Assembly (NCBI GenBank): GCA_964551015.1
Contig: CAZKBP010000020.1
Location: forward strand, 39,612-103,611
Origin: CAZKBP01 sp964551015
GTDB lineage: Bacteria; Bacteroidota; Bacteroidia; Cytophagales; Microscillaceae
Reading direction: 5' to 3'
Length of the DNA stretch: 64,000 nucleotides
Shown here: piece after piece, positions 1 to 8,912 of the stretch
Numbering within the stretch: the first letter of the stretch is position 1
How the letters are laid out: every line of letters starts with the position of its first letter
The notes under the pieces: model-generated
The model's database searches: none
What the model saw: only the letters and a program-made list of their open reading frames with translations
Told to the model about the DNA's origin: nothing
Made by a program: the position numbers and the translations under genes

Positions 1-338
1 CAGATTTCATCCAAAAAAACAATGTTGGCTCCGGGGAGGTACTTTTCAGTAAGGCGTTCGTACTTGTCTTCGTCTTTTAATTTTTTGATAGAAACGGGGC
101 CGAAGATTTCGTCGGGGGTGCTAAACTTGCTCATCAAGTATTCAAAGGACTTGCCTTCCTTGAAAGCAAATTTGAGCTTACGTGCAATCAAGCTCTTGGC
201 TACCCCGGGAGGGCCTAATAAGAAAATACTTTCACCCGCAATGGCCGTTAATAATGACAAATGAATGACTTCTTCCTTCTCATATATGCCTTCGCTGACT
301 TTTTCTAAAATTTGCTGGATTTTTTCTCTAATCTTCAT
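1..338 (-). CDS. MoxR/RavA-type AAA+ ATPase (partial, 5' end only)
   Basis: Reading leftwards from an ATG at 338, the first 112 codons are open and run off the window edge. The protein has a short helical N-terminus, a Walker A motif GPPGVAKS near residue 43, a region like RavA around FSTPDEIFGPVS, and the start of a Walker B ending VFLDEI. These fit the MoxR/RavA branch of AAA+ ATPases, chaperone-like enzymes that usually act with a VWA-domain partner encoded next door. The partner and the C-terminal two thirds are outside the window. It is divergent from the M14 peptidase gene with about 157 bp between starts. Confidence 0.82.
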   Translation of the reverse strand, partial: MKIREKIQQILEKVSEGIYEKEEVIHLSLLTAIAGESIFLLGPPGVAKSLIARKLKFAFKEGKSFEYLMSKFSTPDEIFGPVSIKKLKDEDKYERLTEKYLPGANIVFLDEI

Positions 339-495
339 AGTGAATCTTGATCCGTTTCTTTTTGATGTATTAGTGCTAGAGATGCCTCCCAATTAACCTG
401 CTCTCTTGGCTTTTGTTGAGAAATTTTTCGGAATTGTGAAAACATCCCTGATATTTGTGAGCAAACAGGCATATGCCCCCAACTTTCTCTTTGAT

Positions 496-2259
496 ATGAA
501 AAAAATATACGCCATCGCTTTCTTTCTCTTGACATGTCCCCTCGCCCTTCGAGCGCAAATCGATCTGACTACCCGTTTTGAAGATACTTGGGGAACCAGT
601 ACGGTCACCTACGAAGAAGGCATTGCTTATCTGGAAAAACTCGCCGCAAACTTCGAGACAATTTCTCTCCAAACTTATGGCACAACCGACATCGGGGAGC
701 CGCTTCACTTGGCTGTTTTGTCGCTAGATCAAGATTTTGACCCTACCTCCTTGCAGGAAAAAGGAAAAACGATCCTGATGGTCAACAATGCCATCCACGC
801 CGGAGAACCCGACGGGGTAGATGCCAGCCTCATGCTTTTGCGAGACATTGCGCAGCAAGCCAAATTACAGACTTTGGTAGAAAATACCGTAATCATCGTC
901 ATTCCTTTTTACAACGTGGGCGGGGTGTTGAACCGAGGCTCTTACAGCCGCGCTAATCAGAACGGCCCTCTGGAATATGGCTTCCGGGGCAATGCTCGGA
1001 ATTTGGACTTGAATCGAGATTTTATCAAAAATGATTCTAAAAATGCCCAAACTTTCGCAGAGATTTTCCATACCTGGCAACCTGATTTATACATAGAAAA
1101 TCACGTAACCAACGGGGCAGACTACCAATATAACCTGACTTACCTCGCCACCCAAGCGGATAAACTGGGGGGTAATTTGGGCGAATATATGCGAGAAACG
1201 CTTTCACCTGATTTAGAAGCTAAGATGAAAGCCAAAAATCAAGAGATTATTCCCTACGTAAATGTTTTTGGGCAAACCCCCGATAGCGGTTATGTGCAGT
1301 TTATGGACTCACCTCGCTACTCTTCGGGCTACGTGGCGCTGTTTCAGACGCCCGGTATTATCGTAGAAACACATATGCTTAAGCCCTTCAAGGATCGTGT
1401 GGAGGCCACTTATGGCTTCATGCAGTCAGCTTTGGAGCATTTGCAGGAAAAAGGACAAGAATTGCAGCAGCTTCGTGCCCGAGATCAAGCCCAAGTGGCC
1501 GAACAAAAGACTTTCCCACTTGCTTGGCAAAACGATCAAGAAAAATTTTCAGAAATGGATTTTAAGGGCTACGAAGCCGAACTCCGCACCAGTGAAATCA
1601 CGGGGCAAGACCGCCTCTTTTACGACCGTAAGAAACCTTACACCAAAAAGGTTCCCTTCTTTCAGTATTATAAACCCAGTGTGAGCGTACAAAAACCGCT
1701 GGCTTATATCATCCCGCGTGCCTGGCATCGAGTGATTGACCGCTTGGAGCGCAATCAGGTAAAAGTGGAACAATTGAGTGAGGATCAAGAAGTCACGGTA
1801 GAGGCTTATTACATAGAAGATTACCAAACGTCGTCCCGCCCCTACGAAGGGCATTACCCGCACCGAAATGTCAAGCTCCGTTCAGAAACACAAAAAATGA
1901 CTTTTCGCAAAGGTGATTATGTGGTTTACCCCAACCAGCCCGTGAATCGCTATATTGTCGAGACCTTGGAGCCGCAGGCGGATGATTCATTTTTTAATTG
2001 GAATTTCTTTGATACGATTCTCCAACAAAAAGAGGGTTACTCGGGCTATGTCTTTGAAGAAATTGCCCAAGAATTATTGGAAAAAGATGCCCAATTGCGA
2101 AAAGATTTTGAAGCCCAAAAGCAAAACGATCCTGAATTTGCTCAAAATGCCCGTCAACAATTGGATTTTATTTACAAACGCTCGCCTTATTACGAGGAAG
2201 CCCATTTGCGCTATCCGATTTTTAGAATGGAAGAAGCGCAGTTTCTGATCTTAGAATGA
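496..2259 (+). CDS. Secreted M14-family zinc carboxypeptidase
   Basis: This is a 587-residue exported metallopeptidase. I chose the ATG at 496 because it gives a clean signal peptide (MKKIYAIAFFLL, cleavage near LRA-Q); the open frame begins at 406 but that stretch does not look like protein. The M14 zinc ligands are visible as HAGE (H101, E104) and a later H203 in the ENHV context. R174 in NRDF and E291 in IVETH fit the substrate-binding Arg and catalytic Glu. The C-terminal half (from about residue 330) is an uncharacterised extension. The likely role is periplasmic or extracellular peptide degradation. The gene ends directly at the 42-bp repeat array. Confidence 0.85.
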   Translation: MKKIYAIAFFLLTCPLALRAQIDLTTRFEDTWGTSTVTYEEGIAYLEKLAANFETISLQTYGTTDIGEPLHLAVLSLDQDFDPTSLQEKGKTILMVNNAIHAGEPDGVDASLMLLRDIAQQAKLQTLVENTVIIVIPFYNVGGVLNRGSYSRANQNGPLEYGFRGNARNLDLNRDFIKNDSKNAQTFAEIFHTWQPDLYIENHVTNGADYQYNLTYLATQADKLGGNLGEYMRETLSPDLEAKMKAKNQEIIPYVNVFGQTPDSGYVQFMDSPRYSSGYVALFQTPGIIVETHMLKPFKDRVEATYGFMQSALEHLQEKGQELQQLRARDQAQVAEQKTFPLAWQNDQEKFSEMDFKGYEAELRTSEITGQDRLFYDRKKPYTKKVPFFQYYKPSVSVQKPLAYIIPRAWHRVIDRLERNQVKVEQLSEDQEVTVEAYYIEDYQTSSRPYEGHYPHRNVKLRSETQKMTFRKGDYVVYPNQPVNRYIVETLEPQADDSFFNWNFFDTILQQKEGYSGYVFEEIAQELLEKDAQLRKDFEAQKQNDPEFAQNARQQLDFIYKRSPYYEEAHLRYPIFRMEEAQFLILE

Positions 2260-2424
2260 TTTGGGTTCCGCATTGATATTTTTAGGTTCTGGACTTAAAC
2301 CTTTGGGTTCAAGATTGATATTTTTAGGTTCCAGACCTAAACTTTTGGGTTCAAGATTGATATTTTTAGGTTCCAGACCTAAACTTTTGGGTTCAAGATT
2401 GATATTTTTAGGTTCCAGACCTAA
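2260..2424. repeat. 42-bp tandem repeat, four copies, each with a hairpin
   Basis: Copies begin at 2260, 2302, 2344 and 2386; the last is truncated. Each unit starts TTTGGGTTC and contains an inverted repeat, TTTAGGT-(5 nt)-ACCTAAA. The first copy has ACTTAAA as its right arm, which still pairs in a plus-strand RNA through a G-U wobble. The array fills the whole space between two convergent genes: it starts just after the M14 stop codon and its last copy overlaps the stop codon of the barrel-protein gene. It may act as a two-way terminator or as 3'-end RNA protection; that is inference. Confidence 0.9.
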
Positions 2425-3845
2425 TTATCATTATTTCTAAACAAAGGGAAATTCAATCCAAAATAAGGCATCACGTAACTGGTGGCTTTGTAACGCTCTT
2501 GTCCACTATCCTGCTCGGTCTGGGCGAATGTCCAGCGATAATCTACGCCCGCCACGAAGAAAGAAGTAATCCGATAAGCCAAGCGAGCAGCCAATTGGGA
2601 GCGTTCGTCTAAGGTAAAAGCTTCGCCTAGAGTTGCCAAATCTCCTTTTACATAACTTCCTCGGATGATAAATTTTGGAATAAAATCATCGGCGCGTAAA
2701 GTCAATTGCAAAAGCGCGGGGTTTTCTTCATTAAAAACATCAGGGATACGCAAGCCTCCACTGACAATTAGTTTTTTGAGAATCGTGGCCGAGAGCACTG
2801 CGTAGGTACTGTTTACTTCGGGCGTATTGGCTAGTAACCAGATTTTGGCGTCCTTATCTACTTCGTACACTTGGTCAAAGAATTGGGGAAGGAAGTGCTC
2901 ATCTTGCCACAAACGCTCTAAACGCACGTCCAAATTCAAGAGATTAGCAATGACTCTGATCTTCGCTTCTACACCAATATTGAACCCTCCTCCGGCTTGG
3001 TAACCGTCGGCAATGGCTGTATTGACCTCAGTCCCAGGCTCGAGTGAGGCCAAGAAGCGATCTACAGAATCGGCCAGTGCCCCGTTCTCCGTTAAGCGTC
3101 CGTACTGCCCGTAGGCGGTGAGATTGAGGAGCTTAGTATTGATTAAGGTCACGCCCATATCAATGCTCCAGGAGGTCATCCCGTCCCGAACCAGCTGGGT
3201 GCTAACTGGTTCACCCGCAAAGTCAAAAGTGCTCTCGTCGTGGTCGGTTACGACGCCATAGCCAATTTCTAGGGTTTTTAGAATAGGAAGATTCGTCTTA
3301 GCGAGTGGACGTACATAAGGCCGAAAAGCCCAGAGATTGTTGAAGCCGTCAAAATCAGAATAAGCACCCTCAAAGCCAAAGAGCTTGAAGAGCCTGACAT
3401 CGAATTCCAAACCTACTTTGCGTCTTTCAAAACTGGCAGCATTGGTATAATTATTCAGCAAGATGCCATAACCCAGATAAGAGCGATAGAGTGAGCCCAA
3501 TCGCACGTAGAATTTATCTCTTTCCTTGACCCCGTAGCGTACAAAGTCAATTAAACGAAACCACCCTGTCCCGCTTTTGTATTCTTCACTCCGAAAAGAG
3601 CCATCATCCAGACTAAAAAACACAGGAATATTGAGACCAAAGCCCAGCTTCCCAAAAGTCAATTCGGGTTGTAATCGGAGGCCGAAGTAGTTTTCGTCGC
3701 CAATCCGAGTATAGCCCACGGGCATTCTGAAGACATTAGAGCTATCTGTGTAGTCATTAAACTGCGCCTTTACCACAGAAGGGCGGCATAAGAGGCTCCC
3801 TGTAAACAGAGCCAAAGAAAAAAAATAGAGCGTAATTTTTTTCAT
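2421..3845 (-). CDS. Outer-membrane beta-barrel protein, unknown function
   Basis: The product is 474 residues with a typical signal peptide (MKKITLYFFSLALF, cleavage near VKA-Q). The rest is rich in alternating hydrophobic and aromatic stretches such as YFGLRLQPEL and KFYVRLGSLYRSYLGYG, ending in FPLFRNNDN. This is the pattern of an outer-membrane barrel of about 20 strands. It resembles a lineage-restricted Bacteroidota family with no assigned substrate. The stop codon lies inside the last copy of the 42-bp repeat array. The gene for a small hypothetical protein lies 27 bp upstream on the same strand, so the two may be co-transcribed. Confidence 0.65.
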   Translation of the reverse strand: MKKITLYFFSLALFTGSLLCRPSVVKAQFNDYTDSSNVFRMPVGYTRIGDENYFGLRLQPELTFGKLGFGLNIPVFFSLDDGSFRSEEYKSGTGWFRLIDFVRYGVKERDKFYVRLGSLYRSYLGYGILLNNYTNAASFERRKVGLEFDVRLFKLFGFEGAYSDFDGFNNLWAFRPYVRPLAKTNLPILKTLEIGYGVVTDHDESTFDFAGEPVSTQLVRDGMTSWSIDMGVTLINTKLLNLTAYGQYGRLTENGALADSVDRFLASLEPGTEVNTAIADGYQAGGGFNIGVEAKIRVIANLLNLDVRLERLWQDEHFLPQFFDQVYEVDKDAKIWLLANTPEVNSTYAVLSATILKKLIVSGGLRIPDVFNEENPALLQLTLRADDFIPKFIIRGSYVKGDLATLGEAFTLDERSQLAARLAYRITSFFVAGVDYRWTFAQTEQDSGQERYKATSYVMPYFGLNFPLFRNNDN

Positions 3846-3872
3846 GAATGATTCGAGAGTTGATACAAAAAA

Positions 3873-4460
3873 TTAAGGCCGGGGTTTTAGATTATAAAAA
3901 GAATCTCTGCCTAGATGCACGCAATAATCTTGCGCTAATTGTTCTAAATGATTGGAGCAGGTGAGACTAATCCAAGACTCTCTAAAACCAACCATAGAGC
4001 GTCTCTTTACTCTAAAGCTCCTGAGTATTTCGTGCTCTAGCTCAAACATGAGCATGGGGTCAAAGCGCTGTACTTGGCGAAGCATCTGCATAGGTGTTTT
4101 TTTAGAGCGTGCGATTCTCTTAGGAAATTTGCGCTGCAAAGTTTCTATATTGATGTCGCTTGTGAAAATAGTCAGGCTCGTTTTTTTGACATCCAAGATA
4201 TAATCTTTTACATCCGCAAACCGTGCCACGGCTCGCTCTATGGTCTCGATTTCGTCTGAGGAGATATGCGAAATCATTTTTTTTCTCATAAAAGCAAGGC
4301 CATTTTCAGGGTGCTCGTAGATTTCGTAACCTTCGGGAATTTGCTCTACACAGTCAGAAGAGGGTTCCTTGGTGGTATAATAGCGATAAAAACCACGGGT
4401 GGTACTTACTTTTTTGAAGTAAAAAACTTGTTGATATCGATTTTGGTAGCTGAGTGGCAT
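3873..4460 (-). CDS. Hypothetical protein, 195 residues
   Basis: I do not recognise this protein. It is soluble, has no signal peptide or membrane segment, and is rich in Arg and Lys (for example FPKRIARSKKTP). The N-terminal 60 residues are Tyr-rich, followed by a probable helical region (SDEIETIERAVARFADV), a beta-rich segment with DINIETL, and a C-terminal helical part ending NLKPRP. It precedes the barrel-protein gene by 27 bp on the same strand, so it may be the first gene of a two-gene operon. The reading frame is well separated from its neighbours, which supports a real gene. Confidence 0.6.
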   Translation of the reverse strand: MPLSYQNRYQQVFYFKKVSTTRGFYRYYTTKEPSSDCVEQIPEGYEIYEHPENGLAFMRKKMISHISSDEIETIERAVARFADVKDYILDVKKTSLTIFTSDINIETLQRKFPKRIARSKKTPMQMLRQVQRFDPMLMFELEHEILRSFRVKRRSMVGFRESWISLTCSNHLEQLAQDYCVHLGRDSFYNLKPRP

Positions 4461-4661
4461 GAGAAAACAGGAATTATGCTTTGTTTTACGACAAGATTGG
4501 AGGTATCGTTGTTTTCTTTAAAGATTTATGAAAATTACCGATTTTAAACCTTCTTTCATAAAATATAAATTAAAAACTGGCGTCTAAACTTTATGCTTCC
4601 ATCACGAGTTGCTTAGTACAAGCTAGAAAAGACGATTTAAACCGAAGTTTACCCTACAAAG

Positions 4662-6491
4662 ATGGCGAAAAGATACGCTAACCCAGTCAACGAAGAAGAT
4701 AATAAAAAAAAGGTAACCCGAGCAGGCTTACAAAATGTGTTGAAGGTCTACCGTTATATCCTACCTTATCGATATGTTTTTATCACAGGGATGGTATTTT
4801 TGGCACTCTCTACCCTGACCGCCCTGACGATTCCCTACTTGGCTGGACAATTTTTGGACGTAGCGCTTGGCAATACTACCTCTTGGTTTGAGAGTATTCA
4901 TCAGGTAATTATCATTTTTTCGGTGATATTGCTTGCTCAGGCCATTTTCTCTTTCTTCCGCATTTATCTCTTCGCCGTGGTGAGCGAGAAGGCCATGGCC
5001 GACATCCGAGCCAGTCTTTATAATAAAATTATCAGCCTTCCGATCCTCTTTTTCGAGCAAAAGCGGGTGGGAGAGTTGAACAGCCGCATTACTTCTGATG
5101 TAACGCAATTGCAGAGTGCGCTTTCTTTTACGATCGCAGAATTTTTGAGGCAAATTGCCACGATTCTGATCGGAACGACCATTTTATTTATCCAATCGGC
5201 GGAGTTAACGCTGTTTATGGTGGCTACTTTCCCAGTTTTGGTGCTGATGGCTATTTTTTTTGGAAGGTTTATCCGCAAATTAGCCAAGCAAGCGCAAGAC
5301 GAACTCGCCAGTTCCAATGTGATTGTGGAAGAAACTTTCCAATCGGTACAGGCTGTCAAAGCATTTACCAATGAATGGTTTGAAATCAATCGCTATCGTC
5401 AATCCTTGCATCAAGTGGTGAACACGGCCTTAAAAGTAGCTAAATACCGAGGAGCCTTTGCTTCTTTTGTGATCGCAATCTTATTTGGAGGGGTCATGAT
5501 TGTACTGGCTTATGGAGCCAGTTTGGTACAGGATGGACAAATGCTACCGGGCGAATTAACGTCCTTTATCATCTACACAGCTTTTATTGGTGGCTCTTTG
5601 GGGGGAATGAGTGAACTATACGGGCAGTTGCAACGCTCTATCGGAGCTTCAGAGCGCATTCTCGAGATTATCGGTCAAGATTCTGAAGTTGATACGGAAA
5701 AAGATATCACACAAATTCGCAAAGAAAAGCCCTTGAAAGGTCATATTCGCTTCCAAGAGGTGGCGTTTGCCTACCCGACTCGCCCTGATATTGAAGTATT
5801 GAAGGGGATTGATATAAATGTCAATCCTGGCCAGAAAATCGCTTTGGTGGGCTACAGTGGTGCTGGAAAATCTACCATCGTACAATTGTTGAGTCACAAT
5901 TATGAGCTGACGGGTGGCAAGATTCTCATTGATGAGCAAGAAATTCAGCAGCTAGATATTACTTATTTGAGACAAAATATCGGCTTGGTGCCTCAAGAGG
6001 TGATTCTCTTTGGCGGAACCATCCGAGAAAACATTGCCTACGGTCGCCCAGAGGCGAGTGATCGGGAAATTACCGAGGCAGCTCGCAAAGCAAATGCCCT
6101 TCGTTTTATTGAAACCTTTCCAGACGGCTTGGATACCGTTGTTGGGGAGCGTGGAGTGAAGCTATCGGGTGGTCAAAGGCAAAGAGTCGCGATTGCGAGA
6201 GCTATTTTGAAAGATCCAGCCATCTTAGTCTTAGATGAGGCTACGAGCTCTCTGGATGCTGATTCGGAGAAACTAGTACAGGAAGCCTTGGGCGAATTGA
6301 TGAAAAACCGTACGACCATCATCATCGCTCACCGCTTGGCGACCATCCGTAAAGTAGATCAAATCTACGTGATTGATGAAGGGCGTATCGTGGAATCAGG
6401 CACACACGAAGCACTCTCTATGCACGAGGGAGGCATTTACAGCAATTTGGTGAAGCTGCAGTTTGAGATCGAGGAAAACCCCGCTGGCTAA
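4662..6491 (+). CDS. ABC exporter, fused permease and ATPase (MsbA/BmrA-like)
   Basis: This is a 609-residue half-transporter of the type IV (B-family) exporter fold. Residues about 35-320 hold six membrane segments, with the intracellular loop region VKAFTNE. Residues about 360-600 are the nucleotide-binding domain, with Walker A GYSGAGKS near 396, Q-loop VPQEV, signature LSGGQ near 500, Walker B ILVLDEATSSLD and the H-loop IIIAHRL. It should work as a homodimer in the inner membrane. The substrate (lipid, peptide or drug) cannot be read from sequence. The 3' end overlaps the convergent HPt gene by 4 bp. Confidence 0.92.
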   Translation: MAKRYANPVNEEDNKKKVTRAGLQNVLKVYRYILPYRYVFITGMVFLALSTLTALTIPYLAGQFLDVALGNTTSWFESIHQVIIIFSVILLAQAIFSFFRIYLFAVVSEKAMADIRASLYNKIISLPILFFEQKRVGELNSRITSDVTQLQSALSFTIAEFLRQIATILIGTTILFIQSAELTLFMVATFPVLVLMAIFFGRFIRKLAKQAQDELASSNVIVEETFQSVQAVKAFTNEWFEINRYRQSLHQVVNTALKVAKYRGAFASFVIAILFGGVMIVLAYGASLVQDGQMLPGELTSFIIYTAFIGGSLGGMSELYGQLQRSIGASERILEIIGQDSEVDTEKDITQIRKEKPLKGHIRFQEVAFAYPTRPDIEVLKGIDINVNPGQKIALVGYSGAGKSTIVQLLSHNYELTGGKILIDEQEIQQLDITYLRQNIGLVPQEVILFGGTIRENIAYGRPEASDREITEAARKANALRFIETFPDGLDTVVGERGVKLSGGQRQRVAIARAILKDPAILVLDEATSSLDADSEKLVQEALGELMKNRTTIIIAHRLATIRKVDQIYVIDEGRIVESGTHEALSMHEGGIYSNLVKLQFEIEENPAG

Positions 6492-6868
6492 ACCATACGG
6501 TCTAAACTCGTGATGTAAATCTCGCAGAGGAAATAGACTTTCTTAATAGAGTTTTCTATTTCTAGGCGATCCAAGCGATTGTCTCTGAGCAGATTGCGCA
6601 CTTTGACCATCTCTGAATCCAGGCCGTGCAAGTCTAGTAGGCCAATAGTTGCCCGCATATTGTGGCAGATTTTTCTCAGGGCTTCTTGGTCTTGATTGAC
6701 CAAACCTTGCTCGTAATCTCGGGGAAGTTCTTGAAATATTCTGGTAGCAAGCTCTTTGTAACGACGAATAAACGCCTTATTCCCGCCAGAGATTTCAATT
6801 ACTTTCTTGTAATTGATTTGATTTTCTATCTCTTGTTTCATGGCATGTATTTCATAATTTTGATCCAT
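6488..6868 (-). CDS. HPt-type histidine phosphotransfer protein
   Basis: A 126-residue, mostly helical protein. The segment around H69, in ICHNMRATIGLL, matches the HPt phospho-accepting helix (His followed two or three residues later by a basic residue and small residues) as it appears in Bacteroidota HPt proteins. The preceding helix RRYKELATRIFQELP also fits the four-helix bundle. It stands alone, without an adjacent kinase or receiver, so it may serve the kinases elsewhere in this window or genome. It is convergent with the ABC exporter, the stop codons overlapping by 4 bp. Confidence 0.65.
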   Translation of the reverse strand: MDQNYEIHAMKQEIENQINYKKVIEISGGNKAFIRRYKELATRIFQELPRDYEQGLVNQDQEALRKICHNMRATIGLLDLHGLDSEMVKVRNLLRDNRLDRLEIENSIKKVYFLCEIYITSLDRMV

Positions 6869-7529
6869 AGCTTTTGATTACTTATAGTTGTCAATACAAT
6901 ATTTTACTAGAATAATATTTTACACAAAACAGAATTTTATAAGGATATTTCTACAAAATAATTTCACACAAAATAATCGCTTATTATTACCCTGTGTTAT
7001 TGATTAGATCATTTTTCAAATTTTATACCGCATCTGGCGAAGGCAAGTAGATCGCCTTCATACGTTTTAGGTGGGATCACAGAGGAGATGTAAGGTAAAA
7101 GCATGATGTAGGCAGGAAGCTCGTCTTAGTCTTTACATGCCATCGTTTAACTTGCAGTAGGGGTAAATACGGATAATTTCTCTGATGAAAGGGTTCTCGA
7201 GCACTTTCTACCTACTAACGAACCAATTCGATTGACGAAAATACTTCTTCGTCAAGAAACTGGCAACCCAAATGGGCAAAGTGCAGACTTGGTTCTAAAT
7301 GCAAACGAGTGTAACATTCCTGTATTTTTCGTAGATTATTTTTGGTTTAAACCACGACTGCCTTCAAATAATTTACCCAAGTACCCTGAGCATTCCTTTC
7401 CTATTCTTAAAAAGAGAAAAAAAGTTGTAATTTGGGAAAGCCTTTCGTGGATGCCATTCGTGTTTTAGCTCTAAAGTATCTAACTTTGTTGATACAATCT
7501 TTTGAAATCTCATTCCACAAGGCTCACCT
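6869..7529. other. Long intergenic stretch with a doubtful short reading frame
   Basis: There is no convincing gene here. The first 150 bp are very A/T-rich, next to the HPt start. From about 7151 to 7468 one plus frame is open and can be read from a TTG at 7232 (78 residues, with PNGQSADLVLNANECNIPVF). It has no good start codon and no recognisable family, and it could be a remnant of a decayed gene. The right end carries the probable deoC promoter. Confidence 0.4.
7481..7488 (+). promoter_or_regulatory. Probable -7 box for deoC
   Basis: TAACTTTG matches the Bacteroidota primary-sigma -7 consensus TAnnTTTG, 41 bp before the deoC start. No clear -33 TTTG is seen at the expected distance. Confidence 0.35.
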
Positions 7530-8201
7530 ATGCTCCACTTGAATCAATTTATAGAACACACTAATCTTGATCCCTTGATCTTGTCTCAGGATGTAGAAAA
7601 ACTGATCGCAGAAGCCCAACAACACGATTTTGTAGGCATTTGTGTTCCTCCCTATTGGGTCAAAAAAGCCCGTCGAGACTTAGGCAATCAGGCTACGCAG
7701 TTGGTGACCGTGGTCGGTTTTCCGCTGGGCTACCACCGTACCGAAGTCAAAATACAGGAGGCTCAGAGTGCCCTCAAAGAAGGAGTAGATGAAATAGACG
7801 TGGTAGTCAACCTATCGGCCATTAAGAATGAAGCCTATCACTGGATCAAAATAGAAATGCTTCAACTCTCTACCCTTTTACACCAGCAAGAAAAAATCCT
7901 GAAAGTCATCCTAGAAACTGCTTATTTGGATGAAGAAGAGATCAAAAACGCTTGCAAAGCCTGCGTAGATGCGGGAGTGGATTTTATCAAAACCTCCACA
8001 GGCTTTGGCCCCAAAGGCGCGGAAATAGAGAAAGTGCAGTTACTCAAATCCATCTTGCCTGATACCGTAGGGATTAAAGCTTCGGGAGGCATCCGAACCT
8101 ATGCCCAAGCAAAAGCGTTCATAGAGGCAGGTGCCGAACGTCTTGGTACTTCTGCTGGGATTCAGATCATGGAAGAAGCCCGCCAAGCCCCCTCTGCCTG
8201 A
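7530..8201 (+). CDS. deoC: Deoxyribose-phosphate aldolase
   Basis: The 223-residue product is a cytosolic class I aldolase. It cleaves 2-deoxy-D-ribose 5-phosphate to acetaldehyde and glyceraldehyde 3-phosphate in deoxynucleoside salvage. The Schiff-base lysine sits in the signature FIKTSTGF, the strand VGFPLGYH is typical, and the phosphate-binding end reads KASGGIRTYAQA followed by RLGTSAG. Length matches the short bacterial DeoC form. It is followed 48 bp later by lspA, which seems to have its own promoter. Confidence 0.95.
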   Translation: MLHLNQFIEHTNLDPLILSQDVEKLIAEAQQHDFVGICVPPYWVKKARRDLGNQATQLVTVVGFPLGYHRTEVKIQEAQSALKEGVDEIDVVVNLSAIKNEAYHWIKIEMLQLSTLLHQQEKILKVILETAYLDEEEIKNACKACVDAGVDFIKTSTGFGPKGAEIEKVQLLKSILPDTVGIKASGGIRTYAQAKAFIEAGAERLGTSAGIQIMEEARQAPSA

Positions 8202-8220
8202 GGTTTTCATCATATTTTAC

Positions 8221-8228
8221 TATCTTTG
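8221..8228 (+). promoter_or_regulatory. Probable -7 box for lspA
   Basis: TATCTTTG fits TAnnTTTG and lies 21 bp before the lspA start, between deoC and lspA. The -33 element is not clear. Confidence 0.35.
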
Positions 8229-8249
8229 GAAGATTCAAATGATTAGTTC

Positions 8250-8906
8250 ATGAAGTATTACAAGTATTTTCTTATCAGCGTAGGGATCGTCCTATTAGAT
8301 CAAGTGGTCAAAATGGTCGTACACTTCAACATGGAGATGGGGCTTCCTGGCCAGATTCAAGTATTTGGAGACTGGTTTAAGATTCATTACATATTAAACC
8401 CAGGAATGGCCTTTGGTTTAAAACTAGATACGACCTACGGCAAACTGATCCTGAGTCTATTCAGAATTTTAGCTACCCTAGGCATCGGCTACTATATCAA
8501 AGTACTCATTGATAAGAAAGCCCATACTGGCCTTATCGTTTGTGTGGCGCTCATCTTGGGAGGTGCGGTTGGTAATGTGATTGATAGTACTTTTTATGGA
8601 GTATTTTTGGGAAATGCGCCAGAGGGTTCTATTACTCCTTGGTTCCACGGGCAGGTCATTGATATGTTCTACGTGGATATTTGGGAGGGTCGCCTGCCCG
8701 ATTGGATGCCCTTAATCGGAGGAGATTATTATTCATTTTGGCCTATTTTTAACATCGCAGATGCTTCCATTTTTGTGGGTGTTACCATCATCCTGATTAT
8801 GCAAAAGCGGTTTTTCCATACTTGGCACGAACAATCCTCAGAAGCTACTGTCAATAATACGGACAAGCAATCTGGACAGATGGCCATCCAGAAAGAGGAA
8901 GAATAA
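8250..8906 (+). CDS. lspA: Lipoprotein signal peptidase (signal peptidase II)
   Basis: This inner-membrane aspartyl protease removes the signal peptide of prolipoproteins. Four membrane segments are visible: IVLLDQVVKMVV, LFRILATLGIGYYI, GLIVCVALILGGAVGNVID and ADASIFVGVTIILIM. The two catalytic aspartates are those in QVIDMFYVD and FNIADASI. At 218 residues it is longer than the usual 160-170, because of inserts before the first catalytic Asp and between the two, as is common in Bacteroidota, plus a polar tail. It is convergent with the PhzF-family gene, 6 bp apart. Confidence 0.95.
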   Translation: MKYYKYFLISVGIVLLDQVVKMVVHFNMEMGLPGQIQVFGDWFKIHYILNPGMAFGLKLDTTYGKLILSLFRILATLGIGYYIKVLIDKKAHTGLIVCVALILGGAVGNVIDSTFYGVFLGNAPEGSITPWFHGQVIDMFYVDIWEGRLPDWMPLIGGDYYSFWPIFNIADASIFVGVTIILIMQKRFFHTWHEQSSEATVNNTDKQSGQMAIQKEEE

Positions 8907-8912
8907 AACGTA

